16,988 nucleotides of DNA from JBIKWM01 sp044356305 (lineage in GTDB: Bacteria; Bacteroidota; Bacteroidia; UBA10329): NCBI GenBank assembly GCA_044356305.1, contig JBIKWM010000054.1:1-16988 (forward strand), given 5' to 3'. The notes under the pieces were generated by a model. The model was given only the letters and a program-made list of their open reading frames with translations. It was not told where the DNA came from and did no database searches. The position numbers and the translations under genes are program-made. Shown here in pieces: positions 1 to 7,260 of the stretch; position 1 is the stretch's first letter, and each line of letters opens with the position of its first letter.

Positions 1-150
1 TAACATGGCTTACTTCGGCAATGTTCGGTGGTTATGAGAAGATGTTTCGTTATGAGGCCGGACCAGATCAGAATGATACGGTTGCCTTACGCTTGTTACA
101 CAACGGGACACACCTGTTACGGCCCACAGGTCTGATCAACCATCAATGGG
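1..150. other. Left-edge spacer without a recognised gene
   Basis: No convincing coding region is visible here. The only open frame, on the plus strand from position 21, runs into the sensor kinase gene in another frame and has no recognisable motif. The stretch probably holds the 3' flank of the previous gene and the upstream region of the kinase gene. Confidence 0.5.
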
Positions 151-165
151 CAACTTTGTGCCATG
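151..165 (+). promoter_or_regulatory. Candidate -7 element 4 nt before the kinase start
   Basis: The octamer CAACTTTG (151-158) matches the Bacteroidota -7 consensus TAnnTTTG except at the first base. It is followed by four bases (TGCC) and then the ATG at 163. No clear -33 TTTG is seen at the usual distance. The same octamer-N4-start layout precedes the PadR and cdaA genes, suggesting a leaderless or nearly leaderless transcript. This is inference from sequence only. Confidence 0.45.
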
Positions 166-2055
166 CGGGGGCTGACGTTTATGCTTTGTCTGTTACTTGG
201 AACTGTTCTGATCACCTCGGCTCAGTCGCGCCCCGATACCGTTCAGTTTCAGATACTGTTTGACAGCCTTCAGCGTGTCAGCAACCGGTGGACGGACAAT
301 GAACGATTGCTTCAACTTGCCGGTGAGGTGCTGAAGCAGAGCAGACAACTGGGTAGATGGAAGGAGGAGGTCGAAGCCGGTTCGGTCATGGGTATCGCAT
401 TCACGCGCGAAGACCGCTTTGCTGAGGCCGAAGTGTTTTTGACGCAATCTCTTAATCTTAGTCAGAAACATGGAGATACTGCCATGGCAGGTAGCATGTT
501 ACTGAATCTGGCCAGCCTCAAAATGGACCAGGATAGCCATCTAATTGCGACCGCTTATGTTCAGGATGCCCTGTCCAAGTTTGTAGCCATCCGCGACACC
601 AAACAGTTGGCATTCAGCTACAGTTTCATGGCCGGTCTGCTAAGTCAGATCGGGCATACGGCTGACGCTACGGAGTACTCTGCCCTGGCATTTAACACAT
701 ATCCAAATGGATTAAATGACCCCTATGGATTGAAACTCGCGTCCAATCATGCCTCCAACCTCCAGAAGCTCGGCAAACTTGACAGTGCTCTGGTCTGGCT
801 GGCGCGGATAGCCCCTGAGGCCGAGAAACAGTCTGACCGCAGGATTCAAATTCAGATTCGCTCACTCTATTCACACATCTACCTGAAAAAAGGAGAATAC
901 GAAAAGTGCATCGCATCGGCCCGGTCGGCCCTTGAATGGGAGAGCGAGATGAGCCGCTCATTCTTTTATGCCGAGAGTTACACCAACCTGGGGGTGGCGC
1001 TTCTTGAGACCGGAAAACCAAAGGAAGCCCTTGAAGCTTTGAACAAGGCATGGGGGCATTGCATTAATCAGAGGGCATCGTCCAAGGTAATTGTGCTCCG
1101 GAACCTGCACCGCGCTCAGGCTAAGAACGGGTTGTTTAAGGAGGCCTACACCACCATGACAGAGTATTCTGCCCTGATGGACACGCTTCGGAAACAGGAC
1201 AACCTTAAGGTGATCAATGAGCTACAGACCCGATATGAGACGGAGAAAAAGGAACGCGACCTGCGTGAACTGGATCAGCAGAATCGGATTCAGGCATTGA
1301 GGATTAGGCAACGTAACATACTCATAATAGGCATCATACTCGCATCCATCGCACTCATCGGTGGAGGCTTCATGGTGTCGCGCCAGCGCATAGCCAGACA
1401 GCGTCAGGCGGCCATTGAGAACAGACTGGTGTCGCTACGCATGCAACTCAATCCGCACTTCATCTTCAATGCACTGAGTGCCATTCAGAATTACATCCTT
1501 AGCGGTAAAGATGTGCGCGAGGCTACCCGGTACCTCTCAAACTTCGCCAAGGTGATGCGGGCCTTCCTCGAGTTCAACCAGACCGAGACCATAAGCCTTG
1601 AGAAAGAGATCGAAGGCCTTGAACTGTACATCGGACTGCAGAAGGTAAGATTCAATCAGGCATTTGAACACGAAGTGATCGTGAGCGATGAGATAGATCC
1701 TAGCGACACACTTGTGCCGCCCATGATGTTGCAGCCCTTTGTTGAGAATGCAATAGAGCATGGGCTACGCGGAATGGATCAGGGCCGACTTACCCTCTCC
1801 TACTCCATTGAGGGCCAAAGTCTGGTCATGGTAGTGAGCGATAACGGACGCGGGCGGAACAAGGCAGGTTCTGAGCAACAGAACAAGGCGTTTGAGAAAC
1901 AGAGCCTTGCCACACGCATCACAGCCGAGCGTATAGCGCTGCTGAATGCATCGAAGAGAGAAAAGGAGAGATACCGTTTTGAGATTTCGGACCTGAATGC
2001 CGATGGGACAGGTACAGTGGCCCGTTTCTGCATTCCTTACATGCATCAATCATGA
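163..2055 (+). CDS. TPR-containing LytS/YehU-family sensor histidine kinase
   Basis: This is a membrane sensor kinase that should autophosphorylate and pass the phosphate to the regulator encoded next to it. Residues 1-20 form a hydrophobic signal-like segment. About 25-345 is a helical TPR-type sensor region, probably periplasmic. Residues 350-383 look like a coiled coil, and 385-405 is one membrane segment. The kinase core has the His_kinase-family H-box LNPHFIFNALS with His432 as the likely phosphorylated residue. It also has an N-box around 523-535 (QPFVENAIEHGL) and a glycine-rich ATP-lid motif at 559-564 (SDNGRG). The length of 630 aa is normal for Bacteroidota TPR-LytS kinases. The stop overlaps the next start (ATGA), so the two genes are translationally coupled. 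The start at 163 is supported by the signal-like N-terminus and the -7 octamer just upstream. The ligand is unknown. Confidence 0.93.
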   Translation: MRGLTFMLCLLLGTVLITSAQSRPDTVQFQILFDSLQRVSNRWTDNERLLQLAGEVLKQSRQLGRWKEEVEAGSVMGIAFTREDRFAEAEVFLTQSLNLSQKHGDTAMAGSMLLNLASLKMDQDSHLIATAYVQDALSKFVAIRDTKQLAFSYSFMAGLLSQIGHTADATEYSALAFNTYPNGLNDPYGLKLASNHASNLQKLGKLDSALVWLARIAPEAEKQSDRRIQIQIRSLYSHIYLKKGEYEKCIASARSALEWESEMSRSFFYAESYTNLGVALLETGKPKEALEALNKAWGHCINQRASSKVIVLRNLHRAQAKNGLFKEAYTTMTEYSALMDTLRKQDNLKVINELQTRYETEKKERDLRELDQQNRIQALRIRQRNILIIGIILASIALIGGGFMVSRQRIARQRQAAIENRLVSLRMQLNPHFIFNALSAIQNYILSGKDVREATRYLSNFAKVMRAFLEFNQTETISLEKEIEGLELYIGLQKVRFNQAFEHEVIVSDEIDPSDTLVPPMMLQPFVENAIEHGLRGMDQGRLTLSYSIEGQSLVMVVSDNGRGRNKAGSEQQNKAFEKQSLATRITAERIALLNASKREKERYRFEISDLNADGTGTVARFCIPYMHQS

Positions 2056-2777
2056 GAGCGTTCCTAGTTGACGATGAGACCGGTGTACGGCAGGCTTTGC
2101 GCGGCCTGCTTAACCTTTGGTGCCCGGAGATAGAGACCATAGAAGAGGCCGATAGCGTAAATGCGGCCCTGAGTTGGTTCGATCATAACAGCACCGACCT
2201 TCTGTTCCTTGATGTGGAATTGGGCGATGGTACCGGGTTTGACATACTGCGCAAGCTGCCAAGGCGAGATTTCAACGTGATCTTTGCCACCGCGCACGAG
2301 CATTATGCCATTGAGGCCATCCGATTCAGTGCCACCGATTTCCTGCTAAAGCCCATCGACCCCGATGACCTGATGGGTGCCGTGGCAAGGGCCGCCATAC
2401 AGAATCCGAACTTCACAAGCCGCACGGTGGATGTGATGCTGAGCCACCAGCAGGGCGCGAGGGACCGTATCGTTTTGCGCGATACCGAAAACATATATGT
2501 ATTGAATGTGAAGGACATCATCCGCTGTGAGGCCGATGGTCGGTACACCCGGTTCTTCCTCACCGACAGGCCCAACCCCATTATGGTGAGCACCAACCTG
2601 AAAGAGTACGAGACCCTATTGGGTGGATCGGACTTTGCCCGAGTGCATCATAGCCACCTTATTAACATGGCGCACGTGCAGAAGATTGACAAGGCCAATC
2701 TGAACGTGCACATGACCATGGGTCACAGCGTGCCCATTTCTGTAAGGAAGAAAGACGAACTGATGGGGCGACTCTGA
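2052..2777 (+). CDS. LytTR-family response regulator
   Basis: This 241-aa DNA-binding response regulator is the partner of the overlapping kinase. The receiver domain spans about 1-115. It has acidic residues Asp7/Asp8, phosphoacceptor Asp54 in LFLDVELGDG, the switch residue Thr80 and conserved Lys100 in LLKPID. A LytTR DNA-binding domain covers about 138-240 and includes the typical VHHSHLIN segment near 198-205. Regulators of this family usually bind pairs of short direct repeats upstream of target promoters. The targets here are unknown, and no second regulated gene is obvious in the window. Start and order are fixed by the 4-bp overlap with the kinase stop. Together they form a standard two-gene LytS/LytTR operon. 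Confidence 0.95.
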   Translation: MRAFLVDDETGVRQALRGLLNLWCPEIETIEEADSVNAALSWFDHNSTDLLFLDVELGDGTGFDILRKLPRRDFNVIFATAHEHYAIEAIRFSATDFLLKPIDPDDLMGAVARAAIQNPNFTSRTVDVMLSHQQGARDRIVLRDTENIYVLNVKDIIRCEADGRYTRFFLTDRPNPIMVSTNLKEYETLLGGSDFARVHHSHLINMAHVQKIDKANLNVHMTMGHSVPISVRKKDELMGRL

Positions 2778-2784
2778 GCAGTGC

Positions 2785-3111
2785 TCAGCGACCACCGTTG
2801 GCCTGATGATAGCGCAGCAGTAGCGCTTCATCGTCAGCTGAGAGTACAGTACTTCCGGCCTTGCCATTCACCTTACGTACCATCTTGGGCACCCAGGTGG
2901 CCCACTGATCGGCCGTGTGCGAATCGGTGCTGTAAGGCTTGTGGCAGTTGCCGCAATGGCGCGCCACCAGCTCTTTGCCACGGCTCTGATCCTCGGCAGT
3001 GAGGGTAACGGCCGGTTTGCTCTCAACGGCTGATGAGGTGGATGTGACCGAGGCCTGCTTGGCACAGGCAGCAAGTAGCACGATGGCTACGAGGGCGTAA
3101 TGTTTCTTCAT
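2785..3111 (-). CDS. Small c-type cytochrome-like lipoprotein
   Basis: This 108-aa exported haem protein has a short basic N-terminus, a hydrophobic stretch and the lipobox LLAAC, with Cys16 as the lipidated residue. Ala follows, so outer-membrane or surface retention is plausible. A low-complexity Ser/Thr/Ala linker (about 20-35) precedes a small cytochrome domain. The covalent haem motif is CGNCH (Cys53, Cys56, His57), and Met77 in VPKMVRK is a candidate distal ligand. It is short, like single-haem electron shuttles or sensor cytochromes. It converges on the response regulator gene (7-bp gap) and diverges from the PadR gene. Its redox partner is unknown. Confidence 0.85.
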   Translation of the reverse strand: MKKHYALVAIVLLAACAKQASVTSTSSAVESKPAVTLTAEDQSRGKELVARHCGNCHKPYSTDSHTADQWATWVPKMVRKVNGKAGSTVLSADDEALLLRYHQANGGR

Positions 3112-3130
3112 GGTGGTGCGGAATGCGCGT

Positions 3131-3165
3131 CAAATATGCGAAGTATGCCCACTGCCGGGTTCAAA
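3131..3165 (-). promoter_or_regulatory. Candidate promoter of the cytochrome lipoprotein
   Basis: On the minus strand the octamer CATATTTG (plus-strand 3131-3138) resembles the TAnnTTTG -7 element and lies 19 nt before the ATG at 3111. A TTTG (plus-strand 3162-3165) lies 23 bp further upstream, slightly longer than the usual 19-21 bp spacing. This is a tentative match. Confidence 0.35.
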
Positions 3166-3194
3166 TTAAAATACAATGAAATATTACCTATATT

Positions 3195-3217
3195 GATACA
3201 TTGGATTCATATGTATC
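3195..3217. promoter_or_regulatory. Inverted repeat, probable PadR operator
   Basis: Two perfect 7-bp arms, GATACAT (3195-3201) and ATGTATC (3211-3217), are separated by 9 bp. The site lies 12-34 bp upstream of the -7-like octamer of the PadR gene, so it would cover the -33 region. PadR proteins are dimers that commonly repress their own operon through dyad operators rich in ATGTAT-like half-sites, so autoregulation is a natural inference. The site also lies in the divergent spacer shared with the cytochrome lipoprotein gene. Confidence 0.5.
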
Positions 3218-3228
3218 TGAGTTATATG

Positions 3229-3243
3229 CATCTTTGCCCCATG
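3229..3243 (+). promoter_or_regulatory. Candidate -7 element 4 nt before the PadR start
   Basis: The octamer CATCTTTG (3229-3236) is followed by CCCC and then ATG at 3241. This is the same arrangement as for the kinase and cdaA genes. No good -33 element is seen at 19-21 bp, but the PadR-type dyad occupies that place. Confidence 0.45.
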
Positions 3244-3597
3244 TATTCACAAGAACTGATCAAAGGCACGCTACAGACGATTGTGCTGAGCCTGCTGAGC
3301 GAGCATCCGCGCATGTACGGATACGAGATGACCCAACATGTGAAAGAGCGCACCGAGGGCCGCATACAGCTCACCGAGGGCGCCCTCTACCCCACCCTGC
3401 ACCGCATGGAGGCCGAGGGACTGCTCATAACCGAGCTGGAGAGCATAGGCAAACGCGTGCGCAAATACTACCGCCTCACGCAGCAGGGCGACACACAGGC
3501 CACGGCCCGCATCGTGGAGTTCCGCAGTTTTATGGACACCATGAGCCAGCTGCTGCGCCCACTGGACCAACAACCCATACTGGCATGGAACCCCTGA
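3241..3597 (+). CDS. PadR-family transcriptional regulator
   Basis: This 118-aa winged-helix regulator contains the PadR pattern: ELIKGTLQTIVLSLL at the N-terminus, YGYEMTQHV in helix 2, and the signature EGALYPTLHRMEAEGLL near residues 46-62. The wing KRVRKYYRLT follows. A short C-terminal helix for dimerisation completes a PadR-s1-type protein. The frame is open further upstream to about 3100, but the ATG at 3241 gives the family's standard N-terminus and sits 4 nt behind a -7-like octamer. The gene overlaps the next one by 13 bp, so the two are one operon. The pairing of PadR with a HAAS-domain membrane protein is widespread, and PadR is expected to repress the pair. Confidence 0.93.
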   Translation: MYSQELIKGTLQTIVLSLLSEHPRMYGYEMTQHVKERTEGRIQLTEGALYPTLHRMEAEGLLITELESIGKRVRKYYRLTQQGDTQATARIVEFRSFMDTMSQLLRPLDQQPILAWNP

Positions 3598-4823
3598 CCG
3601 AACAACAGGTGGCCCGCGTGCAGGAGCATGTGCGCCACAGCGGAGTGGAACAGGAGTCGCTGATAAACGACCTGACCGACCACATCTGCACCGAGATAGA
3701 AGAAAGGCTGGCACGCGGGCAACCGTTTGACGATGCCCTTTCAGAGGCCGCCTCCCTCTTTGGGCAACAGGGCCTGAGGCAGATTCAACTTGACACTTTT
3801 GAATTACTCAACGAAATAACTGACACCATGAAAAAGGCAGCATTCATCATCGGACTCGTGTCCACCAGCCTGTTACTCACAGGCACCATCTTCAAACTCA
3901 TGCACTGGATGGGGGCCGGCATACTGGTACTGTCGGGCGCAAGCGCCCTGGTACTGGGCTATTTCCCGCTCCTGCTCCGCTTCAAATGGAAGGAGTCGCC
4001 CAGCAACGAGCGGCCCATGCACCTGGCGGGCTTTTTGGGCATCACCCTCACCACCCTGGGCGTGCTATTCAAGGTTTTCCACTGGCCGGGCGCCAATGTC
4101 ATGCTGCTTTCGGGCATGGCCGTGCTAGCCTTTGCCTATGTGCCTCTGTTCTATTACATGCGGTACAAGACCAGCAGCAACCGGCCTGTGACGCTCAGCA
4201 CCGGGCTGGTGGCCATGACATGCCTCATACTCGTGTTCGCCCTCATACAGGTGAACCACAGCCGCAGCTACGACCGGGGCATTGCAGCCGTGGGCGAGAG
4301 CCTGGGCGAGGCGGCCACACATGAAGGCGGTGCGGTGTTCGCCCAGCTGGCCGATGACCCCGAGGCCCAAAGGGTGCGCGCCCTGGCCGATGGCACCGTG
4401 GCCTACCTGCAGCGCATGCGCACCACACTAATAGCAGAGGTGGAGAACATCAGCCTGGAAGAGGCCCGCGCCATGAAGGTGACCGACCTCAGGCAGGTAT
4501 CGGACCATGGGGTGGCCACCGACCTCATCTTCACGCGGACGGAAAACCTGTTCTATCAGGACTCGGTGACACAGCACCTGCAGGCATTCCGTACAGGGGT
4601 ACTGGCCACGTATGACGACACCCTGCGCACCGAGTTGGAGCGCACTTTCCCATACGATGTGGAGAAGCGTTACCCCAGCGCAGAGGCCGACCAGAACTGG
4701 GTTCAGCACTGGTTCTATCAGGTGCCTACCGTAGGTGTGCTGAATCAGTTGGCCAAGTTGGAGTATGATGTGCGCCAACAGGAACAGCAGGCCCTGCTCT
4801 ACCTGGCCTTGAGGACGCACTGA
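3585..4823 (+). CDS. PadR-linked HAAS-like membrane protein with two GldL-like motifs
   Basis: This 412-aa membrane protein overlaps the end of padR by 13 bp. Residues 1-65 form a soluble helical region with the look of a HAAS/DUF1700-type prefix domain (LTDHICTEIEERLARG), which typically accompanies PadR regulators. About five membrane segments follow (roughly 84-105, 110-132, 146-165, 170-193, 203-222). A motif of the form FK-x-x-HW-x-GA occurs twice, around 103-111 and 162-170, each followed by an LSG-containing helix. It resembles the GldL helix region and suggests an internal duplication. The remaining 190 residues are probably extracytoplasmic and match no family I recognise. The frame is open back to 3201, but that part is shadow of padR. 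The role is unknown; envelope-stress or membrane-state sensing together with PadR is plausible. Confidence 0.8.
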   Translation: MEPLTEQQVARVQEHVRHSGVEQESLINDLTDHICTEIEERLARGQPFDDALSEAASLFGQQGLRQIQLDTFELLNEITDTMKKAAFIIGLVSTSLLLTGTIFKLMHWMGAGILVLSGASALVLGYFPLLLRFKWKESPSNERPMHLAGFLGITLTTLGVLFKVFHWPGANVMLLSGMAVLAFAYVPLFYYMRYKTSSNRPVTLSTGLVAMTCLILVFALIQVNHSRSYDRGIAAVGESLGEAATHEGGAVFAQLADDPEAQRVRALADGTVAYLQRMRTTLIAEVENISLEEARAMKVTDLRQVSDHGVATDLIFTRTENLFYQDSVTQHLQAFRTGVLATYDDTLRTELERTFPYDVEKRYPSAEADQNWVQHWFYQVPTVGVLNQLAKLEYDVRQQEQQALLYLALRTH

Positions 4824-4860
4824 GAGGTGCGCTAGGGTCATTCGCAGGTACTTAAAGTGA

Positions 4861-4899
4861 GAACCCCGCGGTGCATGGAGCATCGCGGGGTTCTTTTTT
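4861..4899 (+). terminator. Rho-independent terminator of the PadR operon
   Basis: A 14-bp stem (4861-4874 with 4880-4893, one G-T pair) closes a 5-nt loop and is followed by six T's (4894-4899). It lies 37 bp after the membrane-protein stop and faces the end of the convergent acyl-CoA dehydrogenase gene. The minus side lacks a clear T-run, so it acts mainly on the plus strand. Confidence 0.9.
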
Positions 4900-4926
4900 C
4901 TGATTCAAATGGAAGAGAACTCCTCT

Positions 4927-6528
4927 CTATCCCAGTCCGTGAGAGAAAACCCCCATGAATTTCATCATCTCTCCAAGGTTTGAGATCTTTATCTTGCCCA
5001 TCATCACGGCCATCTGTGCGTTGGTGCGGCCCATGAGCACGTCCTCATAGTCCTTTGCCTTGGCCTTGATAACGCATGTGGCGGTGCCCTGCAGGCCATC
5101 GGCCACGGTGCACTCGCCATTGGCCAGGTTCACGGTGAACTGGCCTCCTGTCTCCCCTTCCAGTTCGAAATGGAAATTGCCGCTCAGGCCAGCGGCCTTG
5201 TCCTTGCGCAGTTTGCTGGGAAGTGCATGGATGAGTTCTTTGGCTGTTTCTGCCATCTTGGTATTGGTATTTGAAGTTGGTTTAGGTGATTCGGTAGGTC
5301 TGGGCGCTGTCTCGGTCTTTGGGCGCTCTGTGGTGCGGTCGGACGGAATGTGGCGGTAGGTTGATTCGTACTCCACGCCATCGATGATCATCTTGCCAAG
5401 GATCTCGTGCATGATCTCGGTGGTGCCGCCCACAATGGTGGCCACCCGTGCATCGCGGTACATGCGGGCTATGGGATAACTCTCCATGTAGCCGTATCCG
5501 CCATGGAACTGCAGGCACTCATCGGCCACCTTTTTGCCCAACTCGGTACTGAGCATCTTGGCTATGGTGCACTCTTTTACGCACATCACACCTTTGCTGA
5601 AGAGGAATGCGGTGTGGTGCACCTGCTGCCTCACTGCATCGAGTTCGGCATGTAGCTGCGTGAAACGGTGGCGGATGGCCTGAAAACGGCTGACCGGACG
5701 GTTGAACGCCATGCGCTCGTTCATGTACTTCAGGGTCATCTCGAGGCAATGCTCGGCACCGCTAACGGCCATGATGGCGGCTGCGAGGCGTTCGAGCTGG
5801 AACGACTCCATGATGTAGAAGAAGCCCTCGTTCTCGCGTCCGATGAGGTTGGTGGCAGGCACCTTGACATCGATGAAGGACATCTCGGCCGTGTCGCTGG
5901 TGTACCAGCCCACCTTCTCCAATTTATTGGTGGTGAAACCGGGAGTGCCCTGATCGATCATGATAAGACTGATGCCCCCGATGCCCGCATCAGGGTCGGT
6001 CTTGCAGGCCACGGTGGCAAAATCGCCATACACCCCGTTGGTGATGAAGGTCTTGGACCCGTTGATGATGTAGTGGTCGCCCTCGCGTCTGGCGGTGGTG
6101 CGCATGCTGGCCACATCGCTGCCACCGAATGGTTCAGTAACGGCCAATGAGCCCCAGAGCTCACCGCTGATGGCCCCTGGCAGATAGCGGCTTTTGAGTT
6201 CGTGCGAACCGGCCATGAGGAGATGGGCCGTGCTCATGTACTGATGCACGCAGATATTGGCGGCAAAACCGCCCATGGTGCAGCGTGCCACCTCCTCAAG
6301 GTAGACCACGGAGGTGAAGAAGTCGTTGTCGGTGCCGCCATAGGTCTCTGGGAAATTGACACCCAGGAAACCGAGGTCGCCCATGCGTTTGAAAACGCTG
6401 CGGGGCACACGTTGGTCGCGCTCCCACTGCTCGGCATAGGGCACCACCTCTTTTTCGATGAAATCGCGCACCGACTGGCGGAACAGGTCGTGCTCCTCGG
6501 TGAAGTATGGCGAAGGTCTGTGGCTCAT
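4927..6528 (-). CDS. Acyl-CoA dehydrogenase fused to a C-terminal SCP2 domain
   Basis: This 533-aa flavoenzyme should oxidise acyl-CoA thioesters to trans-2-enoyl-CoA, passing electrons to ETF. The ACAD fold covers about 1-385. Typical motifs are LAVTEPFGGSD (128-138), NGSKTFITNG (156-165), and QFHGGYGYMESYPIARMYRD (340-359). At the medium-chain catalytic position (before GTTEI, near 367) the residue is Gly. Glu246 in QLERLA occupies the place used by long-chain and isovaleryl dehydrogenases. A Pro/Thr/Glu/Lys-rich linker (390-424) leads to an SCP2 sterol/lipid-carrier domain (425-533). The start overlaps the upstream secreted-protein gene by 4 bp (ATGA). Substrate is not certain; a long-chain or branched acyl-CoA fits the Glu position. 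The SCP2 domain may hold the lipid substrate. Confidence 0.92.
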   Translation of the reverse strand: MSHRPSPYFTEEHDLFRQSVRDFIEKEVVPYAEQWERDQRVPRSVFKRMGDLGFLGVNFPETYGGTDNDFFTSVVYLEEVARCTMGGFAANICVHQYMSTAHLLMAGSHELKSRYLPGAISGELWGSLAVTEPFGGSDVASMRTTARREGDHYIINGSKTFITNGVYGDFATVACKTDPDAGIGGISLIMIDQGTPGFTTNKLEKVGWYTSDTAEMSFIDVKVPATNLIGRENEGFFYIMESFQLERLAAAIMAVSGAEHCLEMTLKYMNERMAFNRPVSRFQAIRHRFTQLHAELDAVRQQVHHTAFLFSKGVMCVKECTIAKMLSTELGKKVADECLQFHGGYGYMESYPIARMYRDARVATIVGGTTEIMHEILGKMIIDGVEYESTYRHIPSDRTTERPKTETAPRPTESPKPTSNTNTKMAETAKELIHALPSKLRKDKAAGLSGNFHFELEGETGGQFTVNLANGECTVADGLQGTATCVIKAKAKDYEDVLMGRTNAQMAVMMGKIKISNLGEMMKFMGVFSHGLG

Positions 6529-7190
6529 TCCCCTACGGTCCTCTTTAACAGGTCAGTGTCTATGGTGTTCAGGAGGGCTGCAACAGCCTTGTCATCGGTC
6601 ATTCCGCGACCCTCGGCCCGTATGTAGGCACCCCCCACAATCATCTGTCCGGTGGTGCCCATGTTGCGGTCGGTGCGCATGAGGGCCCTGTAGCCTTTGA
6701 TACGGAGGGGCACGGCCATGCTGCCATCGCCACCCCGCATGTTGCTGTCATCGCTGCCGTGGGCCATGATCACCTCATTGGCCATCATCAGGTTGGTAGT
6801 GACCGTGAGCTGAATGGAAGGTTGCGCCCCCGGCATGCCCATCATGGCGCGGGGATCCATGGCGTCTGCACTTCGCTGCGCTGGATCTGTTGCGGGTGCC
6901 TCCTTGGGCGGGGCCATGTAAAGGACCATGAGTGTGATACCGCCCTGGGCATCGCCCTGTTGATTGGGCGAGGCATTGATCTTCAGTTCGCCTACCGCCT
7001 GAGGCAGGGCCTTCATCAGTTCGGCTGTGGCCAGTTGCTGCAGTTCGCGCTTGACCGCGGCCCATTCGCGCAGGGCGCCCACATAGTCCTTCTTTGCCAG
7101 TTGGTCGTTCACCTTGCGGGTGTCCAATGTCTGGGCGTGGGAGTGGCATGCCAGGAATGCGGCCGTAATGGTGATGAACAGGTGCCTCAT
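6525..7190 (-). CDS. Secreted protein of unknown function upstream of the ACAD-SCP2 gene
   Basis: This is a 221-aa exported protein. The N-terminus MRHLFITITAAFLACHSHA is a Sec signal peptide with likely cleavage before Gln20. The mature part starts with a charged helical region (20-70). A Gly/Met/Pro-rich low-complexity stretch lies near 100-125. The C-terminal half is probably beta/alpha and contains SIQLTVTTNLMMANEVI and repeated RIKGYRALMRTDRN-type strands. I recognise no family or catalytic motif. It overlaps the start of the dehydrogenase gene by 4 bp and so should be co-transcribed and translationally coupled with it. This is odd for a periplasmic protein next to a cytoplasmic flavoenzyme. 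Confidence 0.75.
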   Translation of the reverse strand: MRHLFITITAAFLACHSHAQTLDTRKVNDQLAKKDYVGALREWAAVKRELQQLATAELMKALPQAVGELKINASPNQQGDAQGGITLMVLYMAPPKEAPATDPAQRSADAMDPRAMMGMPGAQPSIQLTVTTNLMMANEVIMAHGSDDSNMRGGDGSMAVPLRIKGYRALMRTDRNMGTTGQMIVGGAYIRAEGRGMTDDKAVAALLNTIDTDLLKRTVGE

Positions 7191-7260
7191 GCTATGCGTG
7201 ACATGGTCTGTGAACGGGCCCGAAAGTAACGAGCGGCTAGGCCTGCCACACGGGTGCCGA

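Noticed and set aside
21..263. 80-aa plus-strand frame at the left edge
   Set aside because: It runs into the kinase gene in another frame and has no motif or upstream signal.
3201..3584. N-terminal extension of the HAAS-like membrane protein
   Set aside because: It overlaps padR entirely in another frame and gives a His/Arg/Pro-rich low-complexity sequence. The ATG at 3585 gives a sensible domain start and a normal operon overlap.
3271..3714. 147-aa minus-strand frame opposite padR
   Set aside because: It is antisense to a clear PadR gene and has no recognisable features.
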